A stretch of 64,000 nt of DNA. It comes from Leptothermofonsia sichuanensis E412 (GTDB taxonomy: Bacteria > Cyanobacteriota > Cyanobacteriia > Leptolyngbyales > Leptolyngbyaceae). The notes below the pieces were generated by a model. That model had not been told where the DNA came from. It was given only the letters and a program-made list of their open reading frames with translations, and ran no database searches. Position 1 is the first letter of the stretch, and each line of letters starts with the position of its first letter. Position numbers and translations under genes: made by a program. Below are positions 1 through 9,212 of this stretch, one piece after another. The stretch lies in assembly GCF_019891175.1 (NCBI RefSeq), contig NZ_CP072600.1, positions 5,518,001 through 5,582,000 on the forward strand. The letters are read 5' to 3'.

Positions 1-1795
1 GAGAGAACTGTTTGCGCGAGATATTCACACTGATGGTCAACGGTGGATTCGTTGGTTGCTGTTGCTGCCACTGTTTCATCTGCCGGCATGATTCATATAA
101 CACCCACCGACCAATCGATAGAATCAACCCGGTTTCTTCTGCAACCGGGATAAATTCTGCTGGAGAGATCAGTCCCCGTTCTGGATGTTGCCACCGGACC
201 AGCGCTTCAAATCCTGTAACTTTGCCCGTTCTTAATTCAATGACCGGCTGATAAAACACGACAAACTCCTGGTGTTCGATCGCTTTGCGTAGATCCATTT
301 CCAGTTGCAGCAATGACACCGCATGTTCATGCATTTCTTGCGTGAACACTTCATAGCGCCCCCGTCCCAGGGCTTTTGCCCGATACATTGCCGTATCCGC
401 ATCCCGGATCAGATCCTCTGGCTGGTCATAGTTCATAGCACTCAGGATCAGCCCAATACTGGCATTGGCAAATACTTCTTGCCCATTTAAGTTGAAGGGC
501 GTTTTCAGCATCTGCTGCATTCGCTCGACCACCCTGATGGCCTCAGAACTCCCCTGGGGATATTCCAGCAAAATGGCAAATTCGTCTCCACCCAAACGGG
601 CACAGGTATCACTGGACCGGAGACAGCCCTTAAGCCGGTGGGCAATGGTCACTAATAACTGATCACCAACCATATGCCCCAGGCTGTCATTAATCACTTT
701 GAACCGATCCAGATCGAGAAACACTACGGCAAAATCATAATTCTCATGCCGTTTGGCAAGAGCGATCGCGTGTTCCAGCCGCTCCATAAATAAGGTCCGG
801 TTGGCAAGCCCTGTCAGCCCATCGTGGAGTGCATTGTAACGTAACTGTTCCTCACCAACTTTGCGGGCTGTAATATCAGTCTGGGAACCAATCAGACGAT
901 GGATATTTCCCACCGCTGACCGAATGGCTAAGCCCCGGCTCAACATCCAGCGATAGGTCCCATCGCGATGCAAAAGACGGTACTGACTTTCAAAACAGGC
1001 CGTCAAGCCTTCACAGTGACGGGTCACTTCCTGTCTGACCAGATCCCGATCGTCGGGGTGCAGTCGATCAAACCAATCATCCAGATGGGTGCCAATTTCA
1101 TCATCCTGATAGCCCAGCATAGCTTTCCATCGGGAAGAGAAGTAAACTTCATTCGTTTCCAGGTTCCAGTCCCATATCCCATCGTTGGATGCATTGGCAA
1201 TCAAGGCATAGCGTTCCTCACTCTGGCGCAGAAGAACCTCTATTCTCTGAAGCGCAGTGATCTCACTGGTCAATCTCTGGTGAACGATCGCGGCCTGCAA
1301 ACGCTGGCGGGTTGCGGCAATGATACCGGCGATCGCCTGCAAAAATAGCACTTCATCGGCTGTAAAATGATGCTGAACTGTGGCGTGTGCGCCAAGAATA
1401 CCATAGGGTTGGGGATGTCCTTGAATCAGCACGCTGAGGCTGCTGATAACAGAATGCTCCTGTAAACGTTGAAGCGGCAAAAAGCGAGTTTCAGTTTCCC
1501 AATTTTCGATCATCACTGGCTTCCAGGATTGGAGCAAATACTCGGATTGCGAACCAGGCTCAATCCTGATCGGTTCCGTCACGTTATTGCCCCAGTCTGC
1601 TCCAGCGTGCTGGACTGGAACCTGATACTCCCCCTCGATTTCCAAAACCTCTGCATAATCTACATTCAAAACCTGCGTAATGCGACCCAGGACAGAATTC
1701 AGGAAAGGCAAGAGGGTTGTTGTTTCCAGGGCCTCTCGCTCCAACTCAGTGAGAGTTGTGCTAAGTCGATTGCAGTCTTGAGAAGATAAAGCCAT
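1..1795 (-). CDS. GAF-PAS-GGDEF-EAL cyclic-di-GMP signalling protein (3' end outside window)
   Basis: This reading frame starts at ATG 1795 and runs open off the left edge, giving about 598 residues with the C-terminus missing. The order is a GAF-like sensor (about residues 25-170), a PAS/PAC domain (about 195-320; the 'DGIWDWNLETNEVYFS' stretch is typical), a GGDEF domain with an intact RLGGDEF active-site loop, and the start of an EAL domain (EALVRW, then VNISRKQF at the window edge). By family the GGDEF half makes cyclic-di-GMP and the EAL half hydrolyses it. Which activity dominates cannot be judged because most of the EAL domain is missing. No transmembrane segment is seen, so it is probably a cytoplasmic sensor. 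It is transcribed away from the rest of the window. Confidence 0.93.
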   Translation of the reverse strand, partial: MALSSQDCNRLSTTLTELEREALETTTLLPFLNSVLGRITQVLNVDYAEVLEIEGEYQVPVQHAGADWGNNVTEPIRIEPGSQSEYLLQSWKPVMIENWETETRFLPLQRLQEHSVISSLSVLIQGHPQPYGILGAHATVQHHFTADEVLFLQAIAGIIAATRQRLQAAIVHQRLTSEITALQRIEVLLRQSEERYALIANASNDGIWDWNLETNEVYFSSRWKAMLGYQDDEIGTHLDDWFDRLHPDDRDLVRQEVTRHCEGLTACFESQYRLLHRDGTYRWMLSRGLAIRSAVGNIHRLIGSQTDITARKVGEEQLRYNALHDGLTGLANRTLFMERLEHAIALAKRHENYDFAVVFLDLDRFKVINDSLGHMVGDQLLVTIAHRLKGCLRSSDTCARLGGDEFAILLEYPQGSSEAIRVVERMQQMLKTPFNLNGQEVFANASIGLILSAMNYDQPEDLIRDADTAMYRAKALGRGRYEVFTQEMHEHAVSLLQLEMDLRKAIEHQEFVVFYQPVIELRTGKVTGFEALVRWQHPERGLISPAEFIPVAEETGLILSIGRWVLYESCRQMKQWQQQQPTNPPLTISVNISRKQFS

Positions 1796-1982
1796 TGGGA
1801 AAATGCCATTTTTTCATTGGGGGTTATTTAATTTAGAATGCCCAACTGTAGTAACCTGGATAACAGCAGGGAGACGTTGTTACAGCAACTTTCAATCGGA
1901 ACACCCCCAGTTTTGGGTATCAGGTACGGGGTGCAGCCTACAGGCATTTGGATAGGGAAACTTCGACCTGCTCCACTTTCCT

Positions 1983-3491
1983 TCACCCCTTGCCCGCCAT
2001 CAGTAAGCCGAGGTGATGAATATCTGCCTCCTGAGCGGTGATCGCTCCGACGATGTGGCCTTCATACAGGACAAGGATGCGATCGCTGAGTCTCAAAATT
2101 TCTTCCAGTTCAGTTGAAATCAGCAGGACAGCCACTCCGGCACTGCGCTGTGCAATGAGCTGGTGGTGGATGTATTCGATGGCACTGATATCGAGTCCCC
2201 GTGTGGGCTGGGCAGCCAGGACAATCTGGTGGTTATGGGAAAGTTCCCGACCCAGAATAATCCGCTGGGCGTTGCCACCAGACAGCTTGCCTGCCAGAGT
2301 CTGGATGGAAGGGGTGCGGATGCCAAACTTCTGCACTAGTTGGAGGGCATAGTTCCAGATGGCACGCAGGTTGAGAAATCCCCGCTGGTTAAACGGAAAG
2401 TTGTTCACTTCTCGCAGCACAGAGTTTTCAGCCACGGAAAAGTCGGCAAGTAGCCCCATGCCGTTGCGATCACTGGGGATATGGGCCAGCGTACCCATTA
2501 AATTAATTTCACCCTGCTTCAGTGGACGCAGGCGAGCGATCACTTCTTCCAGTTCCCGCTGACCATTACCGTCCACACCCGCAATGCCCACAATTTCACC
2601 GGCATGAACCGTCAGGTTGATTCCTTGCAGTGCGGGCAAACCGCGATCACTGTCTGCCCAGACGTTTCTTAAATTCAACCGTGGTGCGCCTGGCTGGCTG
2701 GCTGGCTGGGTTCGAGAGAAGCTGACCGCGCGCCCGACCATCATCTGGGCGAGTTGTTGTTCGCTACAGGCTCTGGTTTCGACAGTGCCGACGGTATGAC
2801 CATCGCGCAGCACGGTGACGCGATCGCAGACTGCCATAACTTCCTTCAACTTGTGGCTGATGAAGATGATAGAAGTGCCCTGTGCCGCCAGGGTGCGCAG
2901 AATTCCCAGCAGTTCTTCCACCTCCTGCGGAGTCAACACCGCCGTTGGTTCATCCAGAATCAGAATCCTGGCACCCCGGTCAATGGTTTTCAAAATTTCT
3001 ACCCGCTGTTGCTCGCCAACCGATAAGTGCCAGACCTCGGCAGCCGGGTCAATCTGTAACCCATACTGGGCAGATAAGGCTTTTAGCCGGGCATACAGTT
3101 GCTTTTCATTCTGTTTCAAAATCCCTGACGGTTGCCCCAGAATAATGTTGTCGGCAACGGTGAAGCTGTCTACCAGCATGAAATGTTGATGCACCATCCC
3201 AATCCCAGCGGCGATCGCATCTCTGGGCGCACGAAACCGCACAGGTTGGCCAAACAGCCGAATTTCCCCAGCATCTGGTTCATACAGCCCACAAAGAATG
3301 TTCATCAGGGTTGTTTTGCCTGCCCCATTCTCTCCCAGGAGGGCATGGATTTCACCAATCCGTAACTCGAAGTTGACACCATCATTGGCAACCACCCCAG
3401 GAAACCGCTTGGAAATATCCTTCAGTTCAACGGCCAGAGAGGGAGAGGCGACATCCACGATGGAAGCAGAGCAGGCATCACGTTCAGTCAT
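1983..3491 (-). CDS. Nucleoside/simple-sugar ABC transporter, double ATP-binding protein
   Basis: A 502-residue protein with two fused ABC ATPase domains. The first has Walker A GENGAGKTT (about 53-61), an LSVGEQQR signature and Walker B ILILDEPT. The second has the degenerate GVDGNGQRE loop, LSGGNAQR and AAQPTRGLD. This layout is typical of ATPases paired with BMP-family lipoproteins and BPD_transp_2 permeases (the YufO/NupO group), which import nucleosides or related solutes. Matching permeases lie about 10 kb away at 13766-15806; no BMP-type binding protein is in the window. ATG 3491 is chosen over TTG 3497. It overlaps the stop of the upstream lipoprotein gene by eight bases (ATGACTGA), so translation of the two is probably coupled. 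Confidence 0.9.
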   Translation of the reverse strand: MTERDACSASIVDVASPSLAVELKDISKRFPGVVANDGVNFELRIGEIHALLGENGAGKTTLMNILCGLYEPDAGEIRLFGQPVRFRAPRDAIAAGIGMVHQHFMLVDSFTVADNIILGQPSGILKQNEKQLYARLKALSAQYGLQIDPAAEVWHLSVGEQQRVEILKTIDRGARILILDEPTAVLTPQEVEELLGILRTLAAQGTSIIFISHKLKEVMAVCDRVTVLRDGHTVGTVETRACSEQQLAQMMVGRAVSFSRTQPASQPGAPRLNLRNVWADSDRGLPALQGINLTVHAGEIVGIAGVDGNGQRELEEVIARLRPLKQGEINLMGTLAHIPSDRNGMGLLADFSVAENSVLREVNNFPFNQRGFLNLRAIWNYALQLVQKFGIRTPSIQTLAGKLSGGNAQRIILGRELSHNHQIVLAAQPTRGLDISAIEYIHHQLIAQRSAGVAVLLISTELEEILRLSDRILVLYEGHIVGAITAQEADIHHLGLLMAGKG

Positions 3492-3927
3492 ATCCAATTC
3501 GCTGGGTGACCCAGATGGGTTCGCCGTTCTCGCTAATTTGCTGTTTTGCTAAATGCCAGGTTTTGCCCTCCTGCTGACGTTGCAGATAAACCTCAAACGG
3601 GTTTTGGCGTTGAGTGACTTTGCGGGTCGGCAGTTTAATGGTGTAGTCATAGGTGCCCCGGACTTGATATGCCTGTAAATCCTCAATTTTGAGAGGCGTT
3701 GTTTGCTCGATTGAAACTCGATGGATGGTCAGGCTATTGGGTGGCAAGTCCAACCGCAGTTGCTGGCTGAGCAGTTGTTGCGTTTGACTGAGTTCAAGGG
3801 CGATCGCCTGCTTCACCAGTTGGCGACTGGGATTTGCCCCTACAGCACTACAGGCCGTCAACATCACCACCAGTGCGATCGCACCCAGTATGCCCAATAT
3901 CGATTTCCCTGACGCCATGCTTCCCAT
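3484..3927 (-). CDS. Small putative lipoprotein of unknown function
   Basis: A 147-residue protein with an N-terminal hydrophobic stretch and lipobox LTAC near residue 26, so it is predicted to be a lipoprotein. The body is about 120 residues and contains 'YQVRGTYDYTIKLP', probably beta-rich. I do not recognise a named family. It is transcribed ahead of the ABC ATPase gene and overlaps it by eight bases, which suggests an operon. It is far too short to be the transporter's BMP-type solute-binding protein (usually about 330-380 residues). A second possible start, ATG 3918, still keeps the signal sequence. Confidence 0.75.
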   Translation of the reverse strand: MGSMASGKSILGILGAIALVVMLTACSAVGANPSRQLVKQAIALELSQTQQLLSQQLRLDLPPNSLTIHRVSIEQTTPLKIEDLQAYQVRGTYDYTIKLPTRKVTQRQNPFEVYLQRQQEGKTWHLAKQQISENGEPIWVTQRIGYD

Positions 3928-4027
3928 GCGATTTTCCCTGCGGCTGACGGTCTTTCTGGCAAGTCAGCCTCCTTCCAGCGTTAGTATAAAGCTGAACGTG
4001 TCTCGATTCTGAAGCAGAACCAGAACC

Positions 4028-4690
4028 ATGTCGAATAAATCCCTCAACTTGAGCGATCGCCTCTACGATTACCTGCTCTCCGTCTCACTACGGGAACCCG
4101 AAGTCCTCGCAGAGCTGCGGCAGGAGACGGCTGGCCATCCCAGAAGTGTAATGCAAATTGCACCGGATCAGGGACAGTTCATGGCACTTTTAATCCGGTT
4201 GATTGGAGCGAAAAAAGCCCTGGAAGTGGGGGTTTTTACTGGTTACAGTTCTCTCTGCGTCGCCCTGGCACTCCCTCCAGAAGGCAAACTGATTGCCTGC
4301 GATATTAGCGAGGAGTATACCGCCATTGCCAGGCGCTACTGGCAGAAGGCGAGCGTGACCGATAAAATCGACCTGCGCATTGCCCCTGCCCTGGAAACCC
4401 TGGATCAGCTTGTAACCGCGGGACAGGCGAATAGTTTTGATTTTGCCTTTATTGATGCAGACAAGGAAAACTATCTCAACTACTACGAACGCGCCTTGCA
4501 ACTGGTCAGACCGGGTGGGCTGATTGCGGTGGACAACGTTCTCTGGGGGGGCGCTGTTGCCGATCCAGCGGTGCAAGACGAAAGCACACAGGCAATTCGG
4601 GCGTTCAACCAGACATTGCATCGGGATGAACGGGTAGATCTCAGCCTGGTGGCGATCGCCGATGGGTTGACCCTGGCAATGAAGCGATAA
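4028..4690 (+). CDS. SAM-dependent O-methyltransferase (class I, CCoAOMT-like)
   Basis: A 220-residue Rossmann methyltransferase. The SAM-binding loop is LEVGVFTGYSSL (about 56-67), the acidic ribose-contacting residue is in ACDIS, and the metal-binding segment is FIDADKENY followed by VDNVLWGG. These are typical of the caffeoyl-CoA/catechol O-methyltransferase group, which transfers a methyl group to a hydroxyl of a small molecule with a divalent cation. The length is normal and the natural substrate cannot be inferred. It stands alone, divergent from the lipoprotein gene and convergent with the GST gene. Confidence 0.9.
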   Translation: MSNKSLNLSDRLYDYLLSVSLREPEVLAELRQETAGHPRSVMQIAPDQGQFMALLIRLIGAKKALEVGVFTGYSSLCVALALPPEGKLIACDISEEYTAIARRYWQKASVTDKIDLRIAPALETLDQLVTAGQANSFDFAFIDADKENYLNYYERALQLVRPGGLIAVDNVLWGGAVADPAVQDESTQAIRAFNQTLHRDERVDLSLVAIADGLTLAMKR

Positions 4691-4707
4691 CTCCTACTTA
4701 CCCACCT

Positions 4708-5340
4708 TCACCCCCCTACTTTTTTCACACTGGGAAGCTGGCTGACCTGATTCCACCAGGTTCGTAGCTTTGGAGTCTGTGCTGTAGTTGATTCAAATTC
4801 TGGAGTCTGCGCCAGGTAAATAAAGATTGGAATCAGGTGGAAATCTGCAAGGCTCAGGTCACTGCCCAGCAGGTATGGGGTTGCTACTGTAATGGCTTCG
4901 ATCGCCTCCAGCGCGGTTTTTGCGGGTGCAACAGCCTCAGCCACCTTACCTTCATCGGTTTGCCCACCCTGCTTCGGCACAATGAAACGCTGGATCACAA
5001 TGGTGCCAATGGCAGGCCCATACAGATAGCTGTCAATGATTGCCATAATCTGGCGCATTCGAGCCTGAAGCAGGGGATCGGCAGGACTGAACTTATGATT
5101 GGCGACAACAGTATCCAGATAACCAGTAATTGCAACCGTTTCATAAAGGATTGCACCATTCGCATCGAGGACAGGCACCTTACCAAATGGATGCTTGCAA
5201 AGGTAGTCAGGTGACCGGTTTTCTCCTTCAAAGATATTGATATCTTTGAGGTCATACTCTGCACCAGCCTCTTCCAATAACAATCGGACAGTACGGACAT
5301 AGGTGCTGAGAGGAGTACCGTAAAGAGTGAGATTTGCCAT
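4708..5340 (-). CDS. Glutathione S-transferase family protein
   Basis: A 210-residue protein with an N-terminal thioredoxin-like domain (MANLTLYGTPLSTYVRT, then GKVPVLDANGAILYETVAI, the usual glutathione-binding cis-Pro and Glu/Thr region) and an all-alpha C-terminal domain (about 90-205). It is expected to conjugate glutathione to electrophiles in the cytoplasm. Start ATG 5340 is chosen because the fold begins right after it; an upstream GTG at 5391 would add 17 unconserved-looking residues. The gene ends 17 bp from the convergent methyltransferase gene. Confidence 0.88.
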   Translation of the reverse strand: MANLTLYGTPLSTYVRTVRLLLEEAGAEYDLKDINIFEGENRSPDYLCKHPFGKVPVLDANGAILYETVAITGYLDTVVANHKFSPADPLLQARMRQIMAIIDSYLYGPAIGTIVIQRFIVPKQGGQTDEGKVAEAVAPAKTALEAIEAITVATPYLLGSDLSLADFHLIPIFIYLAQTPEFESTTAQTPKLRTWWNQVSQLPSVKKVGG

Positions 5341-5617
5341 TGCCGTTAAGAAATGTGGATTAATTAAGAGATCATTCTGAAACAGAACCACGAAGACACA
5401 AGGATCACCAGGAATCTGGCTTATGCCTTCGTGGTGAGTTTTATTAGGTTATTACGTCCTCGATCCTGAGGAGCCTGGATTCAATAAACCAAAAAACTTA
5501 CCGTCCTGATACAGAGACCTGGAAGAATTGCTCTGTGTTCTCTGTGCCTCTGTGGTGAAGTTTCAGGTTACAGGATCCTCATTCCGAAGAACCTGTTTTG
5601 GGCGCGATCGCCCTTCC
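5341..5617. other. Intergenic region carrying 'accacagaggcacagag'-type repeats
   Basis: No gene is seen between the GST and coiled-coil genes. The stretch contains two copies of a short dispersed family: 5386-5440 (cacgaagacacaagg ... cttcgtggtgag) and 5527-5570 (ctctgtgttctctgtgcctctgtggtg). The arms are partly complementary and may form hairpins in transcripts. Related copies lie near 19040, 30735, 41690, 48765 and 60062. Confidence 0.6.
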
Positions 5618-6466
5618 CTATTCAGAATACTCTGTCTCCTTGACTTGCTGAACTGTTGCGGCTTCCTTTGCCCCTGGTAATGTGCGGCTGACCTTCGCTG
5701 GACACAAAATGAATTCCCCGTTACAGTACCCCACGAATCGGATATAGACAGTTTCTCCGGGTTGAATATCCGGTGAGTCGGCTTGGTGAAGTTGGGGGTC
5801 GAAGGCAACCGCTTCCCAGACCGGACCGATGGTTTCGTAGCCCCAATCCTGAAGCAGGGTTGTCAGGCAGGTAAACATTCCAGTCAGGCTTTTAGCGGAT
5901 AGATCGGGCTTTGCATGGGCAATTTTGCTCAGGGTGGGGTACCCAACCAGTAAAGGCTGTAAACACTGAAAAGTCGAGAGGCGAAGTTCATCGATCAATT
6001 CAATTTGGGACGACTGAGGTTCCTCTTGCAACCGGGTATCTTCCTCGATCAATTGAAGCTTTTGATGCTCCAGTTCCTGCTGAAGGCGCAGAAGCTCATG
6101 GGTAAGCTGGGTTTTTTCCTGCTCAAATTCATGCATCAGGCGATCGCGGGAATCTACCAGGCGATTGTACGCCTGAGTCAGGTGCTCTTCCCGCTGCCGC
6201 CACTCCTGCCGATGCTGGAGATAATCCTGCATCAACTGATCATTCTGTTGCTGAAGAGCCTGTCGCAGACGGGCACATTCTTGAGCCAATCGGGTCTTCT
6301 GCTGCTGAAACTCCTGCTGATTGTTCTGATAATCCTTTTTCAACTGTAAGAACCGCTCCCACAGTTGGTCACCGGCCAGAGAATGGGGGCGAAAAAACCA
6401 GAAAATCATCAGGACAAAGCCTGCCTCTAGAAACAACCCAAACCAGAGCAGATTAGTTTCTGGCAT
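5618..6466 (-). CDS. Membrane-anchored coiled-coil protein of unknown function
   Basis: A 282-residue protein with one N-terminal transmembrane helix (LLWFGLFLEAGFVLMIFWFF, about 7-26) and a long Gln/Glu/Leu-rich coiled coil (about 35-165). A compact C-terminal domain follows, with 'WEAVAFDPQLHQADSPDIQPGETVYIRFVGY' resembling a GrpE- or nucleotide-exchange-like tail and ending near VSRTLPGAKEA. I cannot name the family with confidence. The start is ATG 6466; a TTG six bases upstream is also possible. It is co-directional with, and about 20 bp downstream of, the DUF2808 gene, so the two may be co-transcribed. Confidence 0.75.
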   Translation of the reverse strand: MPETNLLWFGLFLEAGFVLMIFWFFRPHSLAGDQLWERFLQLKKDYQNNQQEFQQQKTRLAQECARLRQALQQQNDQLMQDYLQHRQEWRQREEHLTQAYNRLVDSRDRLMHEFEQEKTQLTHELLRLQQELEHQKLQLIEEDTRLQEEPQSSQIELIDELRLSTFQCLQPLLVGYPTLSKIAHAKPDLSAKSLTGMFTCLTTLLQDWGYETIGPVWEAVAFDPQLHQADSPDIQPGETVYIRFVGYCNGEFILCPAKVSRTLPGAKEAATVQQVKETEYSE

Positions 6467-6486
6467 CGTCAACTAAAGCCAGGATA

Positions 6487-7017
6487 TCAGGTAATCGAAA
6501 TCACCCAGGTGCCAAGATAGCGCAACAGCGGAACATCCCCTGGTGAAAGAACCTGGCAGTTGAAGTAAAACATACCGCCAAAACTGGGATTGCGCACATT
6601 GGAAAGTTGAATCTCAACCCTGCTACCGGCTGGAATCGGGTCAACAGGGAAAATCTCAATCATGTGATTTTCTTTGTTCCAGTTGACCTCTTGCAGGGGA
6701 ACGGGCTTATCCTTGACCAGCACTTCTACCCGTTTGGGATCAAACTCCCCTTTGTAGTAATCAGGGTAGGAAATCGCAAACTGGGCAACCGCCAGTTGCA
6801 TTTTTTTCTCCGGAATTCTCAACCGATAGCGATCCCAGGAGCCAGATCTGCCGCCGTAATCCAGCCGGAAGTTGAGGTTATCTTCCCGTTTGACCCCACC
6901 CCAGAGTGTAAGTCCCGGCAACCCCTGGGCAAAACTGAAGGCAGGAATTGCCCCGACCAGACAGGTGGCGATCGCCAGACCAGACAGGGCGCGTTTCATA
7001 CGAGAGTTGAAAGACAT
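6487..7017 (-). CDS. Exported DUF2808 family protein
   Basis: A 176-residue protein with a Sec signal peptide (MKRALSGLAIATCLVGAIPAFSFAQG). The mature domain matches the cyanobacterial DUF2808 pattern: YRLRIPEKKMQLAVAQFAISYPDYYKGEFDPKRVEV and the end 'RYLGTWVISI'. Function is unknown; it is predicted to be periplasmic. ATG 7017 is preferred because the signal peptide begins there, although the frame is open for 50 codons upstream. Confidence 0.85.
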   Translation of the reverse strand: MSFNSRMKRALSGLAIATCLVGAIPAFSFAQGLPGLTLWGGVKREDNLNFRLDYGGRSGSWDRYRLRIPEKKMQLAVAQFAISYPDYYKGEFDPKRVEVLVKDKPVPLQEVNWNKENHMIEIFPVDPIPAGSRVEIQLSNVRNPSFGGMFYFNCQVLSPGDVPLLRYLGTWVISIT

Positions 7018-7515
7018 AGGTTGCTTACCCGAATGAGCAGAGGTTAGTGCGTGAGTAGACGTATATGAATGTATCAGGTTCTTGATCGGTGAACTCACCT
7101 GATCAACATCATATCGAGGGCATAGACGAATTGGGGGATAGCAAAAGTTCCTTAAAAGCCAGTCCATGCCCTGCTCATACCCGACATACTTGAATATTTA
7201 TGAAGTTTCTTTATTTTAAGTAATAAAATCCATAAGTCAGAATCATAAGACAACGTTAAAGATACAAATCCTTGAATCGCGATCGCCCTAGGATGCAATA
7301 CAGGTTCTCAGAAATACAGGGGGAGAATTCCTGTGCTTTTTTGAACCCTGTTGCCATCCCATACAGGTTCGAATGCAGACTATATGAACGCAAATTGAAT
7401 GCAAACTGTGAGGCCAGGTTTCTCAAGTGTGAGTCTATAAGAATCACTGAACTGAAATGACTTTCTGAAATGACTTTGAAAGATCGCTGAATGATTACTG
7501 AGTTTGGAAGCGCCC
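7018..7515. other. Divergent intergenic region before pntA
   Basis: About 500 bp between the DUF2808 gene and pntA. It is AT-rich around 7190-7260 and should hold promoters for both divergent genes, but I cannot point to a convincing -35/-10 pair. No ORF, tRNA or strong hairpin is evident. Confidence 0.4.
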
Positions 7516-9138
7516 ATGACTATTGCTGTTGAAAAAGAGATTAAGGAAAACGAGCAGCCACTGGCTGAGTCAAAGGTGCGGAAGCGGATTGGTGTCCCAA
7601 AGGAAATTTATCCCAATGAATGTCGGGTCGCGGCTACACCAGATACAGCCAGAATCCTGCAAAAAATGGGGTTTGAAGTCCTGATTGAGAGCAACGCTGG
7701 AGAAAATGCCAACTTCCCAGACAGTGCCTATGAGGAAGCTGGTTGCCGGATTGTCCCTGATGCCGAAACCCTCTGGAATTCAGCCGATATTGTGCTCAAG
7801 GTACGGATGCCAGAAATGCACCCAATCCTGAACAAACATGAAGTGGATCTGCTGCCTGAGGGTGGAACACTGATCAGTTTTATCTACCCCGCTCAAAATG
7901 CTGATCTGCTGAACCGTCTGGCTGCCCGTAAGGCCACCGTTCTGGCAATGGATGCCATCCCCCGCATCAGCCGTGCCCAGAAATTAGATGCCCTCAGTTC
8001 GATGGCAAATATTGCAGGCTATCGGGCAGTGATTGAGGCCGCCAATAATTTTGGGCGGTTTTTCACTGGGCAGATTACTGCTGCCGGAAAGGTGCCCCCT
8101 GCCAAGGTGCTGATCATCGGTGCTGGAGTGGCGGGGTTAGCGGCGATCGGCACTGCCAGAGGATTGGGGGCGATCGTGCGTGCCTTTGACACCCGTCCGG
8201 TGGTGAAAGAGCAGGTACAGAGCCTGGGGGCGGAGTTCCTGGAACTGGATTTTGAGGAAGATGGTACAGGACAGGGTGGTTACGCCAAGGTGATGAGCGA
8301 AGAGTTCATCAAAGCAGAAATGGCATTATTTGCTGCCCAGGCAAAGGAAGTAGACATTATCATTACCACGGCACTGATTCCTGGGAAGAAAGCCCCTTTG
8401 CTGATCACCCGCGACATGGTGGAAAGCATGAAAGAAGGCTCTGTGATTGTGGACATGGCAGCCGAACAGGGGGGGAACTGTGAAGTAACCAGACCCGGTG
8501 AGGTTTACAAGTACAAGGGGGTCACGATCATTGGTTTGACTGATCTGCCCAGCCGCATGGCGAATCAGGCAAGCCAGCTTTACGGCAAAAACCTGTGCTA
8601 TCTGCTAGAGGATATGGGAGGAGCCGAAAACTACAAGATAGACCTGGATGATGAGGTGATCCGTGGTGCCCTGGTGTTGCACAATGGCGAGATTACCTAT
8701 CCCCCACCAAAACCACCTGCCCCTCCAGAAGCCCCCAAACCTGCTCCAGTTCCGGTAGGGTCAACTCAAGCCGCTGAACCAGAAAAACCTTCAACAATTA
8801 ACTTCGGCATGGTCGGGTTGATCCTGGCAGGGATTGCCCTGTTCAGTGTAGGTTCAGTAGCACCGCCCTCTTTTCTGACCCACTTCACTGTGTTTGTGCT
8901 GGCGTGCTTTGTTGGTTACCAGGTGATCTGGAATGTGACTCCAGCCCTGCACACACCTCTGATGAGTGTGACCAACGCTATCAGCGGCATCATCATTCTG
9001 GGTGGAATGCTCCAGATATCCGGTTCACCCACCTCCGCCACCACCATCCTGGGCGCGATCGCCATCCTCATTGGCACTATCAACATCTCTGGAGGCTTTC
9101 TGGTCACCCAGCGAATGCTGAAGATGTTTCAAAAGTGA
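7516..9138 (+). CDS. pntA: NAD(P) transhydrogenase subunit alpha (fused soluble and membrane parts)
   Basis: A 540-residue alpha subunit of proton-translocating transhydrogenase, which uses proton flow to drive hydride transfer between NADH and NADP+ at the thylakoid or plasma membrane. Residues about 25-395 form the NAD(H)-binding domain I ([18 protein letters not shown]; Rossmann loop [20 protein letters not shown]). A Pro/Ala-rich linker ([18 protein letters not shown]) follows, then three to four membrane helices (about 435-530). So the PntAA and PntAB parts that some bacteria split are joined here. ATG 7516 is chosen over TTG 7504. pntB follows after 74 bp. Confidence 0.96.
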   Translation: MTIAVEKEIKENEQPLAESKVRKRIGVPKEIYPNECRVAATPDTARILQKMGFEVLIESNAGENANFPDSAYEEAGCRIVPDAETLWNSADIVLKVRMPEMHPILNKHEVDLLPEGGTLISFIYPAQNADLLNRLAARKATVLAMDAIPRISRAQKLDALSSMANIAGYRAVIEAANNFGRFFTGQITAAGKVPPAKVLIIGAGVAGLAAIGTARGLGAIVRAFDTRPVVKEQVQSLGAEFLELDFEEDGTGQGGYAKVMSEEFIKAEMALFAAQAKEVDIIITTALIPGKKAPLLITRDMVESMKEGSVIVDMAAEQGGNCEVTRPGEVYKYKGVTIIGLTDLPSRMANQASQLYGKNLCYLLEDMGGAENYKIDLDDEVIRGALVLHNGEITYPPPKPPAPPEAPKPAPVPVGSTQAAEPEKPSTINFGMVGLILAGIALFSVGSVAPPSFLTHFTVFVLACFVGYQVIWNVTPALHTPLMSVTNAISGIIILGGMLQISGSPTSATTILGAIAILIGTINISGGFLVTQRMLKMFQK

Positions 9139-9212
9139 GCGTAGTAAGGAGCAACAACCCCTCTGACCACTCCTCACTCCTCACTCCTCATCCCCTTACT
9201 TCTTAACAAACC
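9139..9212 (+). repeat. pntA-pntB spacer with ctcctcact tandem repeats
   Basis: The spacer contains the repeated unit 'cactcctcactcctcactcctcatcc' in about four imperfect copies, low-complexity DNA within an apparent operon. Similar tracts occur at about 10725-10760. No terminator is seen, so co-transcription of pntA and pntB is likely. Confidence 0.6.

Noticed and set aside
7018-7515. Possible TTGAAT / TATAAG promoter pair before pntA (7395 and 7436)
   Set aside because: The spacing is about 35 bases, far outside the normal 16-19.
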